From Hydrangea macrophylla (Eukaryota; Streptophyta; Magnoliopsida; Cornales; Hydrangeaceae), in NCBI GenBank assembly GCA_033977485.1, contig CM066998.1, positions 33,047,501 to 33,111,500 on the forward strand: DNA of 64,000 bases, written 5' to 3'. The notes under the pieces are model-generated. The model searched no databases. It saw only the letters and a list, made by a program, of their open reading frames with translations, and was not told the origin of the DNA. Each line of letters begins with the position of its first letter. The stretch's first letter is position 1. Shown one piece after another: positions 23,415 to 34,514 of this stretch. The position numbers and the translations under genes were made by a program.

Positions 23415-24029
23415 GGGGCGCAAAGGAATGAATCACACATGTACACACGCAACAACCAAGCGGATACTATGCTATGAGGATGGTATGCAATGCGTGGATG
23501 TGATACGAGTTGTGTTATGAATCCTATTATGCCTATTGTATGATCCTAGTATGCTGTACACCACTTCGAGTGGGCTGGTGTCGTGTTGGTGCTTCTGACT
23601 ATGATGCAGTTATTGACCAGAATAGGGATACCAAGATTTTAGAAGGCTCTGAGTCTAGGGGCAAACTTCTAAATTTTAGGGAGTGTGCTTCGTAAGAGAA
23701 TGTAATTATGTGTGGGGTCTCAGAGGACTATAATCGAAGACGCCTTTTGGCAAATAACTGACGGACACGAGAGCCCTGGAAATCAAGAGACGGACACAGA
23801 AGTCAAGGGATGATCATGAAATCCTGAGATGTCACGCGATGAACATGGAAGCCCCATGGAATATTTTGAATGAAAGCGATGATGACTAATGAACCGACGA
23901 TGTTTGAATCGTGATGATGAGTCGACAATGGACTACTATGATTGAACTGATAGTGTACGAATACGCTGAGGGTTAATCTAAATCTGCTGGGGATGAAGCG
24001 ACTCTTTCTGGGATCTCAACCGCTTCTCT

Positions 24030-24745
24030 TGATCAAATCTTGCGGGCCGGTCGGGGCCTCTAGGAGCCGGTATCTTTCTGCTTCTGTCCTCAGGGGATGA
24101 TGCGCGGTTCTCGGGGAATCTCTTTTCTTGATCGGAAACCAGGACCCAACTCTGAATCTCTCACGGTTGATCAATTCTTGCGGTGCTCAATCCAAGAGGG
24201 CCGGTCGGGGCCTCCGGGGCTGGTATCTTTCCGCTTCTGTCCTCGGGGGATGATGCGGGGTTCTCGGGGAATCTCTTTTCTTGATCGAAAACCAAGACCC
24301 AACTCTGAATCTCTCCCGGTTGATCAAATCTTGCGGTGCTCAATCAAAGAGAGCCTGTCGGGGCCTCAGGGGGCCGGTATCTTTCTACTTCTGTCCTCGG
24401 GGGATGATGCGGGGTTTTCGGGGAATCTTTTTTCTTGATCGGAAACCAGGACCCAACTCTGAATCTCTCCCGGTTGATCAAATCTTGCGGTGCTCTATCC
24501 AAGAGAGCCTGTCGGGGTCTCCGGGGGCCAGTATCTTTCTGCTCCTGTCCTCGGGGGATGATGCGGGGTTCTTGGGAAATCTCTTTTCTTGATCGGAAAC
24601 CAGGACCCAACTCTGAATCTCTCACGGTCGATCAAATCTTGCGGTGCTCAATCCAAGAGGGCTGGTCGGGGCTTTCGGGAGCTGGTATCTTTCCGCTTCT
24701 GTCCTCGGGGGATGATGCAGGGTTCTCGGGGGATCTCTTTTCTAT
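24030..24745. repeat. About 153-bp tandem array in B
   Basis: About 4.6 copies of a unit with GATCAAATCTTGCGGTGCTC, GGCCGGTCGGGGCCTC, GGGGATGATGCGGGGTTCTC and GGAAACCAGGACCCAACTC. The marker GGGGATGATGC recurs every 151-155 bp (24096 to 24708). The long plus- and minus-strand ORFs across it are products of the repeat. It lies between the antisense genes and the 3' LTR. From 24746 to 25040 there is unique GC-richer sequence without a gene. Confidence 0.9.
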
Positions 24746-25040
24746 TTTTCGGTGCCTTGGCCAGAATTCAGGATTCGTTCTCGGAACTCTCGTGTTTGAT
24801 CAAAATTTACGACGGTTGTTCTGAAATAGCCGATTCGGGTCCTCGGGAGTCAATTTTTCCCAGTTTCTGCCTGTCGGAGGTAGTTCTGACAACTTTTAGC
24901 CTGCTTGGGGTAAAACCTTACAAATCTTGACCGGAATGGGCCACCAGGGCTGATCAGGGCCAAAAATAGGCTGAAAAAGGCCAAAATAAGTCAAAACGGA
25001 GCAAAATAGAGCAAAACGGAGCAAAGCGGGGCCCGCGGGG

Positions 25041-25106
25041 AGCAGTGCTGCGACGGCACTGGGCCACTGCCGCGACGGCAGTTGGCTAGTACCGCGGCGG
25101 CACTGG
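25041..25106 (+). promoter_or_regulatory. Palindrome array upstream of B's antisense PMD gene
   Basis: Units such as CGGCACTGGGCCACTGCCGC and CGGCAGTTGGCTAGTACCGC stand about 220 bp before the PMD start codon. They match the units in B's own LTR promoter. This places the same candidate control element at the sense and antisense promoters of one transposon. Confidence 0.5.
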
Positions 25107-25327
25107 GTGGCCGGAATCCATCTTTGTATATCTCGGGTTTCTGAGCTTTTGAAGCTCATTCTTGGCCATTTTGGGGTGTTTTTGGAGCCAAAAAATCGTC
25201 AAAACGCAGCTTGTGCGCGCTCAGGTGAGTAATCCTACCCCGTAGTTGGAATTTTGATTGGTGTTTTGGTTTGCTCAATTTTGCAAGAAGAAAGTTTAAC
25301 TTTGACTTCCATTTTCTTTGTAGATCC

Positions 25328-27494
25328 ATGGCTTCGAGCTCGAGGAGACAGTCTAAGAAGGCCGAGGAACGGATGAAAGCCGAGATGCAAACCCCAGACT
25401 TGATTTTACGGGACCCCCAACATCATCTTTCGACCGCGGCTCTAGCGAGCTTGGTATGTGAAACCTTCGACATTTTAGGACTATTTCCAAGTATTGTGCT
25501 AGTTTTGTGAGCTGTAGTGTGCACCTAGAGATCGTTAGAAGTTTGATTTGTGCTCAAATGTTGATTTTGCGAATTTGGACCTCGGGTCGTGAATAGTGAT
25601 TTTGTGCATTACTTTTGTCGTCTCTGGTATGTGCAGGTGCCGAAAGTAGCATTGAAGGGCCACGGTAGCCTCGCCCATGCTTTCCTGTGGTATACTCAAC
25701 TCTCGCCCACCGTCAAGAGGATGGTCGATGACGCCGGGTTCGGAGGCTTTGTCCGTCTGGTTTCGAAGAGCAACAATAATTTGGCACACTTTTATGCTTT
25801 GGATGAGAGGTGGTGGGACACCACCAATACTTTCCACCTGCCGTTCGGCGAGATGACCATGACGCCCTTCGATTTCTATATGATTACTGGTTTGAGGGTA
25901 GGCGGGAAACGCCTAATTCTTGATTATTTCTATGAGATCGACCCTGAGGCTGTAGAGATGTTGATTGGGGCTGTTCTCCCCAATTTTGAGAGCCACTGGT
26001 TTCCTTGTGGCTGGCTTTACCGGGCTTATGGCAGAGGGAATCATAACCTGAACAATTCCCAACTTTTGAGGGTGTATCTTCTGTATGTCCTTGGCTACTT
26101 GATCTTTGCGACGCGGAACGACCGGGTGAACTTGAGACTTCTTTCTTGCCTAGCCACCATCGATGAGATCCCTTCTTACGACTGGGGTGGTGCTGCCTTG
26201 GCCCATCTTTACAAGCACATGGGTGAGATTTCCCGAGGTGATGTTAAATCGACAGGGGGATTTTGGCGAGCTTAGGAGGATGTGCTGCATCTTGTTTTAT
26301 TCTGACTTTTCAGTTTCTGTACTTTTTCTGATTTTCTCCTTTATCTGTGCAGCTTTGGAGCTTCGAGTACCTGAAGATGTTGGCTCCCTCCCCTGCGGAT
26401 GAATCTGGCCAAGACGAGGATGGCATGGCTCCTGTGCCTTTGTTCCCATGAGGCTTGAGGTGACGGAGGGATGTTGTCGGGGTGAAGAGTGGAGCCCACT
26501 GGATTATTTTGCTCAAAAACTTCCTAACCGGACTGACGGCTGCTAATGTTGATTGGACGCCCTGGGAGCGCGCTGCCTATGTCGCCCCTGAGGAGATACA
26601 AACGGTCAAGCCTCTTTCCTCTTGCCAACTTTTGATGGAGAGTACCGAGTGCAGGCAGTGGTTCCTTGGTGAGCGAGTGTCTCGGCAGGTGGTTGGTGGT
26701 TCAAGGTATCGGGTCCCTCATAATTCCCCTGCGATCGATGCTAGTGACCTTTTTGGTGATGCTCTGCTGGAGGCCTTGGCTGGCACCGATGTTTGGGACC
26801 ATTTTCTCTCTGAGACCGGTTACGAGGCTTACCGTGGTTGTTTCCTGATGCCCAACTTCCCACTCCTGGAGGTGAGTTTTATGTTTTTGTTTTTATCCAT
26901 TGCCTATGTTTTTGATTTATCTTTTCTTAGCTTGTTTTGTGCCCACAGCTCTGCGAGATGTACAAGAGACAGGCTCCTCCGGCTTCTGATCGTATCCCTC
27001 CTTGGGATTGGACCGTCAACGTTCTAGGCGCTGATGGCACTCCCCAAGTGATGGAGGTGCCGCGAGTCACATGTGGGTACCCTACTGAGCTAACGGGCGT
27101 CCTCAATATTCCTTGGAGTTACGCTGAGGAGGGTCACGCCTTGGCGGCTAGCCTACGGTCCTTGGTCCTCACACGAGACCACCGGGTATGTTTCTAATCT
27201 TGCGCTCCTTAAAGTTATGAGGTCCTAATCCTGGATTTTACCCTTTGATAGATGGATGGCATGCGGTAATTTGTCGCCAATCAGATGGCGTCTTTGGTAA
27301 GTCTCTGACTCGACTCTATTTTTGTACTTTTTGTTATTCCCTTACTGATTGCCTTTATTTTATTTGTGTGTGCAGTACCGTGGAGGTGGTGCTGGCTCAT
27401 CGAGAACTGGTCCAAGTGCAGAGGTGGTAGGAGGAGACCGTCGCCGATATATACTCCGGGCGGTCTGACAGAGGACGAAGAAGAGGAGGACTGA
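25328..27494 (+). pseudogene. Antisense plant mobile domain (PMD) gene of element B, six exons, decayed
   Basis: Runs opposite to gag-pol. Proposed exons are 25328-25453, 25637-about 26280, 26353-26871, 26949-27185, 27252-27296 and 27376-27494, with GT...AG borders at most introns. Exon 1 encodes a basic start (MASSSRRQSKKAEER). Exon 2 is the PMD core, with KGHGSLAH, ERWWDTTNTFH and GEMTMTPFDFYMITGL, as in PMD proteins of the MAIN/MAIL type. Exon 3 continues it. The 45-nt exon 5 matches C's 45-nt exon. Damage: stop after GGFWRA at the end of exon 2 with a weakened donor, frame breaks in exon 3, stop in exon 5, and a frame shift before the acidic end GGLTEDEEEED. PMD copies inside Ty3/gypsy and Mutator elements are known. 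The function is unclear; host MAIN/MAIL1 act in silencing and gene expression. Confidence 0.75.
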
Positions 27495-27840
27495 GGCCCC
27501 CCCCCAAGCGGGAATTTTATTCTATTTTCTTTTTATGTTTTCGATCGGGTTGTACTGAGATGTGACTATTTGGATAGTGTAGGATGATGTGTGGAACATT
27601 TTGTCACCTTTGACAAATTATTATGATGTTTTGCCTTTTAGGCCGGATAGCTTCCGATTTGGAGGCGTGGTTGTGTGCTTATTTTTAGTTGATGATGATA
27701 CATGTGCACTGTGATTGTTGGGTGTTACTGCGATGGGCAGTTTTGTAATAGTGAGTGTTTTTGCCTTACAGGTGGGATAGTCCGTGAAACGGGGAGGTGC
27801 TGCCGAAATTTCGAATCTTCCCAGAGCTGCGACCGAAAAC

Positions 27841-28839
27841 ATGGCTTTATATGATCCCGCTCCACTCACGGCTTGGCTGAACATCACGGATGGTGTGGAG
27901 CGGACCAACCTCTTTAGCTACGGCTTGACCGAGCTATTTTCTCTTTGCCAGATGACCCTGAGCACTGAGTTCTTGCGCGGTGCTATTGCTCACTGGGACC
28001 CGGTGAACCATGTCTTCAATTTCAATGGCTTGGAGATATGCCCCTTGTTTGAGGAGTTCTGTGCCATCCTTGGCTATGATTATGATTTGGACCTAATTCT
28101 CCCTTCTGCTGATACCCTCAGTCCTACGCGAGGCTTGGCTGAATATCTAAATTGTTCCATCACTATTTCCCACCGGCTGCTTCAAGGTGAGGTTCTTGAC
28201 ATTGCTTCCATAATTGCTCGATATGCCAGTCCTGGGAATCCCAGCGTGTATGATGTTACTCGTGGGGCTGCTCTGATTTTGTGTATGACTTCACACTTCT
28301 TGTTCTCGAGTGCTTCTAGCGACTTAGTGCATGTATGTCTCGGACTGAAGGCAGGTAAGAACACCATGGCCATGGTTTTGGCCGAGACCCTGAATGGTTT
28401 GGATCGCGCTTCAAGTCAAGGAATGCTTCTACTTTCTGGGGCGCCTTTGGTGTTACAGGCTTGGCTCTACGAGCGTCTTTAGTTTTGGACCGGCAATGTG
28501 CCGCCAGTTCATTTTCACAGAGTTGTGCTTCATACTCATTTTGCTTCTGCTGATTGGGTGGGTATGATGGGCGCCTTATCTGAGGCTGACATTTGCTGGA
28601 TCGTGAGGCGTTGGGGCCTTTATGCTGTGACCACTAGTCTTGGGGATTCCCAGAGGGTGTGGCTGATGGGACTGAGAGAGACCTCCTTCTATCATCCTCG
28701 TCGATTGCCCAGTCAGTATGGGTAAGTTCAAGAGGTCCCCCGGGGGTTTACTGAGAGGGTCTTTGCTTCCAGAGTCAGAGCCACTACCATTGCTGCTTTC
28801 ATCAGGGGCTGGGCCAGCCGAGCAAGGGCCTATTTCTAA
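27841..28839 (+). pseudogene. Second antisense gene of B (DUF7745-like), one exon, two stops
   Basis: A single 332-codon frame starts at ATG 27841 (MALYDPAPLTAWLN) and ends at TAA 28837-28839. In-frame stops at 28480 (ERL*FWTG) and 28723 (QYG*VQEVP) both fit CAG/CAA-to-stop C-to-T changes, so the gene was intact recently. The core AIAHWDPVNHVFNFNGLEIC with PLFEEFCAILGYD resembles the plant retroelement-associated family I know as DUF7745; the name is tentative. The layout (W-D-P, then F-x-F, then C-P-x-x-E-E-F) echoes the PMD core, so the two may be distant relatives (inference). It lies 346 bp after the PMD gene on the same strand. C has the same gene at 56989-58084. Confidence 0.65.
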
Positions 28840-29467
28840 AGACCTTTGAAGAAATAAAAGACACAAAGATAAAACTAGTCCTGGCTGATTCTGCTCATTC
28901 CTCCCAGTGTCTTTGAACATGTGTGATTGTTTTTCGAAAGACTTTGATTTTTTTATCTTTCCTGCTTATGAAATATTCAGAGTTTGTTTATCGGTGAACC
29001 TTGGTTACTTTGGGAATCTCATTCTATGCATTTTAGCTTTAAAAACATTTTGTAATCGAGATTTCAATTAGATATTGCTTTTGGTACTTTGCTAGGATGA
29101 TTAGAGGCACACGAGGCGGGTGGCCGAAGTTTGCCCCTAGTTTGGGATATGTATGTTTGTGAGGCAAACGAGGTAGATGACCGATGTTTGCCCCTAGTTT
29201 AGAAGAGGTTTAGGCAAACGAGGCGAGTGGCCGAAGTTTGCCCCTAGTGTGGAGGGTGACTTCTGGGTTATGGTAAGGACCGCAACTTTATTCTCTCAAA
29301 TGCTCATAACTTTTGCCTAGGCACCAGTGAGGTGACCTAGCGAGCTCTTTTCTCTCTTTTGTTATTGCTCACTTTGGATTTAACTCTAACTTTTGCCTAG
29401 GCGTCCTTTCGGATTTTCAACCTAGCGAGCCATCCTTTTTATTTATTTATTTTTTTTTTTAAAGTCT
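28840..29467. other. Spacer between antisense gene and pol end in B, with PPT-like repeats
   Basis: No gene. Three copies of GAAGTTTGCCCCTAG or GATGTTTGCCCCTAG type (about 29125-29250) are, on the element's strand, CTAGGGGCAAAC, the same core as the polypurine tract, each paired with an upstream or downstream GCAAACGAGG. Two blocks with TTTTGCCTAGGC and ACCTAGCGAGC (29310-29430) match element A near 12070-12110. A T-run lies at 29440-29460. Confidence 0.55.
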
Positions 29468-29713
29468 GCCTACGTACCCCCGAGCGGGGATCAGGTCCAA
29501 CATAGTTCGGGCCATGGTCGGAAAGAAGCGAGTTGTTTTAGGTAGGTGGGGTGACCGAACCGTTGTGGTTGCCTACGTATCCCCGAGCGGGAATCAGGTC
29601 GAGCGTAGTTCAGGCCAAAGCTTGAAAGAAAATGGTTATTTTTGTTGGTGGAGCGACCGAACCGATGTGGTTGCCTACGTATCCCCGAGTGGGAATCAGG
29701 TCGAGCGTAGTTC
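29468..29713 (-). ncRNA. Three copies of the conserved stem-loop motif after B's pol
   Basis: Minus-strand copies at 29508-29468, 29611-29571 and 29713-29673. All have GAACTA(C/T)G..., ACCTGAT, an inner hairpin and ACGTAGGC. Copy 1 has ATCCCC-GCTC-GGGGGT where the others have ATTCCC-(A/G)CTC-GGGGAT, a paired change in the inner stem. The nearest copy starts about 35 bp after the pol stop; in C the distance is about 31 bp. Confidence 0.6.
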
Positions 29714-29747
29714 AGGGCAAGGCTTGAAAGAAAAGGTTATTGAATAG

Positions 29748-30993
29748 TCAAGCATAGTACTTTTTGAGACGATCCATGTTGATTGGTTCTTTGAATTCGA
29801 CACCATCGAGGTCCATGAGATAAGTTGCTCCTCCGGAAAGAACAGTCTTGACGATGTAAGGGCCGACCCATTTAGGCTTAAACTTCCCACAGGGATCAAA
29901 GATCGGAGCTCGCAACTCCTTAAGGAGAGATCACCCTTGACAATCTTCCTCGGACGAACCTTTTTGTTGAAAGCACGGGCTATCCTCTTTTGATAGATTC
30001 GAACATGGTCGACTGCCGCTAGGTGCTTTTCATCTATGAGGGCCAATTCTTCATACCTTTCCCTCAACCAATCTGATTCCAAAATTTCACACTCTGCCAT
30101 CACCCGTAGGGACGGTAATTCTATCTCGACCGGAAGTACCGCTTCCATCCCATACACTAGTGAGTAAGGAGTTGCTTCTGTGGACGTCCTTATCGAGGTT
30201 CTGCATCCCCAAAGTGCAAACGGTAGCTTTTCATGCCAGTCTTTGTAAGTATCGGCTGATTTCTGCAGTATGGCCTTAACATTCTTGTTTGCAGCCTCGA
30301 CCGCCCCATTAGTTTGCGGTCTGTATGGTGATGACTTGTGATAAGTGATTTTGTATTCCTCGAACAGATCCCTAACTTCTGCTTTGAAATGACTTCTGTT
30401 ATCCGAAATAATCTCATGGAGAACTCCATAACGGCAGATGAGATTTCTCTTGATGAATTTGGCCACTTCCTTGGCTCCTAACTTGGTGTAGGATGCAGCT
30501 TCTACCCATTTTGTGAAGTAGTCTATGGCCACCAGAATGTACCGATTTCCATTTGAAGTTTTCGGAATGATTTCACCGATAATATCGATTCCCCAGGTGG
30601 AGAATGGCCAAGGTGAGGTCATGCTGTATAGAAGGGATGGTGGTACATGCATCATGTTTGCATGGATCTGGCACTTGTGACACTTTCTCACGTATTCGCA
30701 ACAATCTTTCTCCAATGTTGTCCAGTAGTACCCTTGTCTTACGATTTTCTTGGCCAGCATGTGACCGTTCATGTGCAGGCCGCATACCCCCTCGTGTATT
30801 TCCTCCATCATTCTTCTGGAGCTTTTCCCAAACAAGCAAGTCAGGTTGTGACCGTTGTATCCTTTCTTCAGCAGCTTCCCACTGCAAATGATGAATTGCG
30901 CTGCGAATCTTTGAATGGCCCTTTTGTCTTTTTCGGTAGATTCTTGGGGGTACGTTCCATTTTCTATGAATTTCCAGACATCCTGATACACAG
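29748..30993 (-). pseudogene. pol: B pol: integrase (frameshifted near the end)
   Basis: Read from 30993: a zinc-binding HHCC region (MNGHMLAKKIVRQGYYWTTL, then CHKCQIHAN), the first catalytic Asp in TWGIDIIGE, the second in ISDNRSHF (normally SDNGSHF, so one Gly is changed to Arg), and the Glu in NGAVEAANKNVK. The C-terminal part up to VRPRKIVKGDL is in frame. A one-base shift near 29930 then moves the end (GPYIVKTVLSGGATYLMDLD, then DRLKKYYA and stop at 29748) into another frame. No chromodomain follows, as expected for Tat-like elements. Integrase joins the cDNA ends to the host genome. Confidence 0.85.
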
Positions 30994-31943
30994 TGTTTCA
31001 TTCTCTTCTGCTTCGATTGTGGCGATCATGTTGAACGAAGGCTCGTACCTTTGCTCAATTACCAAAGGCATCATCCTGACTCCCACATGAATTTTTATCA
31101 TGGAGGATAAGGTAGCCAATGAATCAGCTAGCTGGTTCTCTTCCCTACGCAAGTAGAAGAACGTTATGCTCTTAAAGTGCTTCTTGAGTCCATCGAGATG
31201 GTCATGGTAGGGCTTCAACCTCTCTTCCTTCACCTTCCATTCCCCTCTGGCTTGTGACACGATGAGATTCGAATCTCCGAAGACATCTAGCTTTTGAATT
31301 CTCAATTCTATGGCCGCTTCCATCCCCAGAATGCACGCTTCATATTCAGCAGTGTTGTTGGTGGAGTTATAATTGAGCTTGACTGCCAGTGGGGTGTGGT
31401 CCCCGTTTGGTGATACTAGGATTATTCCTACTCCGTAGCCTTTCATGTTGGCTGCTCCATCAAAGTACAACTTCCATTGTTCTTCCTCGATTTCCATGAT
31501 ATTTTCGTCCGGGAATGGGAAGTCTCCACTTTCTTCGGAGTCAATGGTGTGTTCCGCAAGATGCTCAGCCACGGTTCTCCCTTTTACCGATTTGCTTGTA
31601 ACATACTTGATATCGAATTCGGATAGTAGAAGTAACCAACGGGATATAAGACCGGTCAGGGCAGTTTTTCGAGGAGGTATTTTAGAGGATCCATGCGGGA
31701 TATGAGCATAACTGGGAAGGCCAGCATGTAGTGCCTCAGTCGGCGGGTGCACCAAACCAAGGCCCGACACATTTTTTTAAGGGTAGAGTAGTTGAGCTCA
31801 TACCCAGTTATCCTCTTGCTGAGGTAATATATGGCTTTTTCAGAGTGGCTTTCTTCTCCTTCTTGGGCCAGCATGCAACCCATGGCATTTTCAGAGACAG
31901 ATAGGTAAAGAAATAGGGCTTATGAGGCGTTGGTGGTGAAAGG
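30964..31943 (-). pseudogene. pol: B pol: end of first RNase H and archaeal-type RNase H (aRNH)
   Basis: From 31943 the first RNase H resumes after the solo-LTR insertion (SPPTPHKP, then YLSVSENAMGCMLAQEG after a one-base loss). Its usual catalytic Asp position is not conserved (SVSENAMG in place of TDAS), so it is probably inactive. A second RNase H follows, with Asp in YFDGAANMKGYGVG, Glu in NTAEYEACILG, Asp in VFGDSNLIVSQ and a late Asp in ENQLADSLATL. This degenerate RNase H plus intact aRNH is a hallmark of the plant Tat lineage. Frame breaks near 31690-31770 separate the parts. Confidence 0.85.
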
Positions 31944-33314
31944 TGATCTCGTCAGAATCAAGATATAAAAGTATTCTTTACTTTTCAAAGGATTTGCAGT
32001 TTGGAAGTAAAGGTCGAACCCACAGAGATTGATTACTACAACGACTTAATTTTAAAATCTAAGTCTAATTAATTAGGAAAAACGGATTTTGATTTGGATT
32101 TAATTAAACTAATAGCAATAAAAGTAAATCTAAACTATGAAAGCAATTAAAGTTGTTTTTAAATAATATTTAAAGGAAACCTAGGATTGCAAATCCACCA
32201 CTAGTTTCATAATAGGAATATTTATGAATTACTTTAGCTTATTACATTGGATGAATATGGGGAATTGTAGCTACAAGCCCAATTCCTCCGACAAGAAGAT
32301 AATCATGGTTCAAGCACCAACATAATCCATCTGCGGATAGCACGAATTATCTCACACTAAACTAGGGTTGTGATCTAATCCGTCTAACCTAGGCATGGAC
32401 TATTCGGATACTTGATAGCACGAATCAATAAAGCACCATCACATGTAAACAACCTAAACAAGCACAGCAAGAATAGATCGTTGAGCACATCACAGTCAAA
32501 ATAGATCTAAGACAAGAATAAATTCTGAAAGCAATGATTTAATCAATAGTAGTACGATTTATTTATAAAAATCCTCTAAACATGTGACTGTCATCCATAT
32601 ATGATAAAACTAAAATAAAAGCATAAATAAAACCCTATTACTCATCTAGGGCTTCATTGAAACCCTAGATCGATGATCTAAGCTGCCATAGGAGTAGAGA
32701 TCGGCAAGTAGTTGATGGAGGAGGCCATGGAAATCCTTGGTCTTCTTCTTCTTCTCCTTGCTTCTCCCTCTTCAAGGGCTGGAAGTGTGTGTATATGGCT
32801 GTATATGAATGTGTATAATGGTTGCCAACCAACTAATTGAAGTAAAATAGAGTTTATATAGATTTACAACATGTTTTGGAAGCCTTTACAACTCGAAACG
32901 GACTGAAACGCATGTAATTTACAGTCTGGACGTCGTTTAGCAGTCTCGTTTGCACAGGAGTCTTCAGTATACTGAAATACGCAACTTTGGTTTTTGGGCA
33001 TATCGCGCGAGCGGGTCGCGCGAGCGCGACATTTGGTCCTTCGCGCGCGCGGATCGCGCGAGCGATTCTGGGGATCTCGCGCGAGCGGATCGCGCGAGCG
33101 ATTTCTGGATTTCGCGGGCGCGGGTCGCGCGCGCGACTTGGATTTTTCAGCTTCTTTCTTTCTGACTTTTCACCCTGTTTATCCTGGTTTAGCTGATTTC
33201 TTCCAAAACCTGTCAGAAACTGGAAAACGAAGTAAAAATATACAAAAACAAGATAAAAAGGCACTAACAAATGCACGTTAAAGCGTATAATTAGGATTAG
33301 TTTTCTCCCGATCA
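31944..33314 (-). mobile_element. Solo LTR (1371 bp) inserted in B's RNase H
   Basis: Plus-strand ends are TGATCTCGTCAG and TTCTCCCGATCA, so it has TG...CA with short inverted ends TGATC/GATCA. It is flanked by the 5-bp duplication AAAGG (31939-31943 and 33315-33319). Removing it rejoins ...QNPPVL to SPPTPHKP of B's pol. No protein genes. On the minus strand a TATA box CTATATAAAC (32861-32852) lies downstream of a GC-rich array at 33145-33003. A solo LTR left by LTR-LTR recombination is the simplest reading; a small non-autonomous element is the alternative. Confidence 0.8.
33003..33145. repeat. GC-rich palindromic array in the solo LTR
   Basis: Repeats of the type CGCGCGAGCG(G/A)(G/A)TCGCGCGAGCG stand out in AT-rich DNA. 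They lie about 140-290 bp upstream of the TATA box on the minus strand. The ORFs crossing it on both strands are Ala/Arg-rich artefacts of the repeat. Confidence 0.7.
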
Positions 33315-34514
33315 AAAGGACAGGCGGATTTTGAAGGTAAGCTTTTATTTTGTCGAAAGCGGCTTGGCATTGGTCATCCCATTGGAACTTCTCCCTTTTC
33401 TCAACAATCGGAACAGAGGATCGCATGTAGTTGTGAGCTTGGAAATGAAGCGGCTGATGAATTGGATTCTTCCAAGAAACCCCCTTACCTCTTTTTCATT
33501 CTGTGGTGGTGTCATTTCTAGGATTGCCTTGATCTTGGAGGGATCCACCTCTATCCCCCTTTGTGTGATGAGGAAACCTAGGAGTTTATCGGAGGTCACA
33601 CCGAAAGTGCTTTTCTTTGGATTCAACCTCATCTTGTACTTACGCAACCTTTCAAAAAACTTTTCCAATGCCACTAGGTGTCCTTCTCTATCCTTGGACT
33701 TCACGATCATGTCGTCAACGTATACTTCTACTTCCTTGTGAATCATGTCATGCAGCAGAGTGGTGGCAGCTCTTTGGTAGGTTGCCCCAGCATTCTTGAA
33801 TCCGAAAGGCATTACTCTATAACAGTAGGTCCCCCAGGAGGTGGTGAATGTCGTCTTTTCCCGATCTTCTGGCGCCATAAGAATCTGATTATACCCTGAG
33901 AAACCATCCATGAATGACAATAGCTCATGTCCTGCGGTGTTATCTACCAAAACGCCAATGTGGGGAAGCGGGAAGTCATCCTTGGGACTGGCCTTGTTTA
34001 GATCACGGAAGTCGACGCATACACGAACTTTTCCATCCTTCTTCGGGACTGGCACGATATTGGCAACCCATTCCGGATATTCGGTGACAATGATGAATCC
34101 TGCCTTGAATTGCTTCTCCACTTCTTCCTTAACCTTGAGTGCCCACTCCGGCCTTATGCGCCTCAGTTTCTGCTTGACAGGTTTAGAATTATGGAGGAGG
34201 GGAATTTGATGTTGGGCAATGTCAGGATCGACCCCAGGCATGTCTTCGTAAGACCAAGCGAAAACATCTTTGAATTCTTTTAGCAAGAGGGTTAATTTTT
34301 CTTTTTCTTCTTCATTAAGAGTTGAGCCAATTTGCACAATTTGGGGATTATCTATTTCACCTAGGTTAACTGATAAAGTATCTTCGATTATTTTATAAGC
34401 AGGTGGTTTTTCAATTAGTTGCTTAAGTTCAATTAGGAGATCCTCGGAGGGATCTGTGCATTCACAAGTATTAGACACAGAGGAGTAAGCAGAATCATCT
34501 TTCATTTCATTCAT
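33315..34514 (-). pseudogene. pol: B pol: reverse transcriptase
   Basis: Open frame from about 34514 with all RT landmarks: FKDVFAWSYEDMPGVDP (fingers), KVKEEVEKQFKAGF, VPVPKKDGKVRVCVDFRDLN, LLSFMDGFSGYNQI, MPFGFKNAGATYQRA, the catalytic YVDDMIVKSK (about 33720), and the thumb/connection FLGRIQFISRFISKL. It copies the element RNA into cDNA. A frameshift near 33375 turns LLRKREKFQWDDQ into LLRKGRSSNG. The upstream part (34515-35078, with FGFPEPWIH) is a Glu/Lys-rich linker in the same frame with one stop at 34731. Confidence 0.9.

Noticed and set aside
24097..24930. Overlapping long ORFs on both strands
   Set aside because: They follow the 153-bp array; the repeat keeps frames open. No conserved domain and no homologue in A or C.
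25328..28839. Host PMD gene at its normal locus
   Set aside because: It lies between pol and 3' LTR within element B's target duplication, and the same pair occurs in C. So it is transposon cargo.
29571..29611. Hammerhead ribozyme, because of CTGAT followed by a hairpin
   Set aside because: The motif lacks the CTGANGA and GAAA core and the cleavage triplet arrangement; ACGTAG takes that place.
33003..33281. Ala/Arg-rich ORFs on the plus strand
   Set aside because: They are caused by the CGCGCGAGCG repeat in the solo LTR; three frames are open at once.
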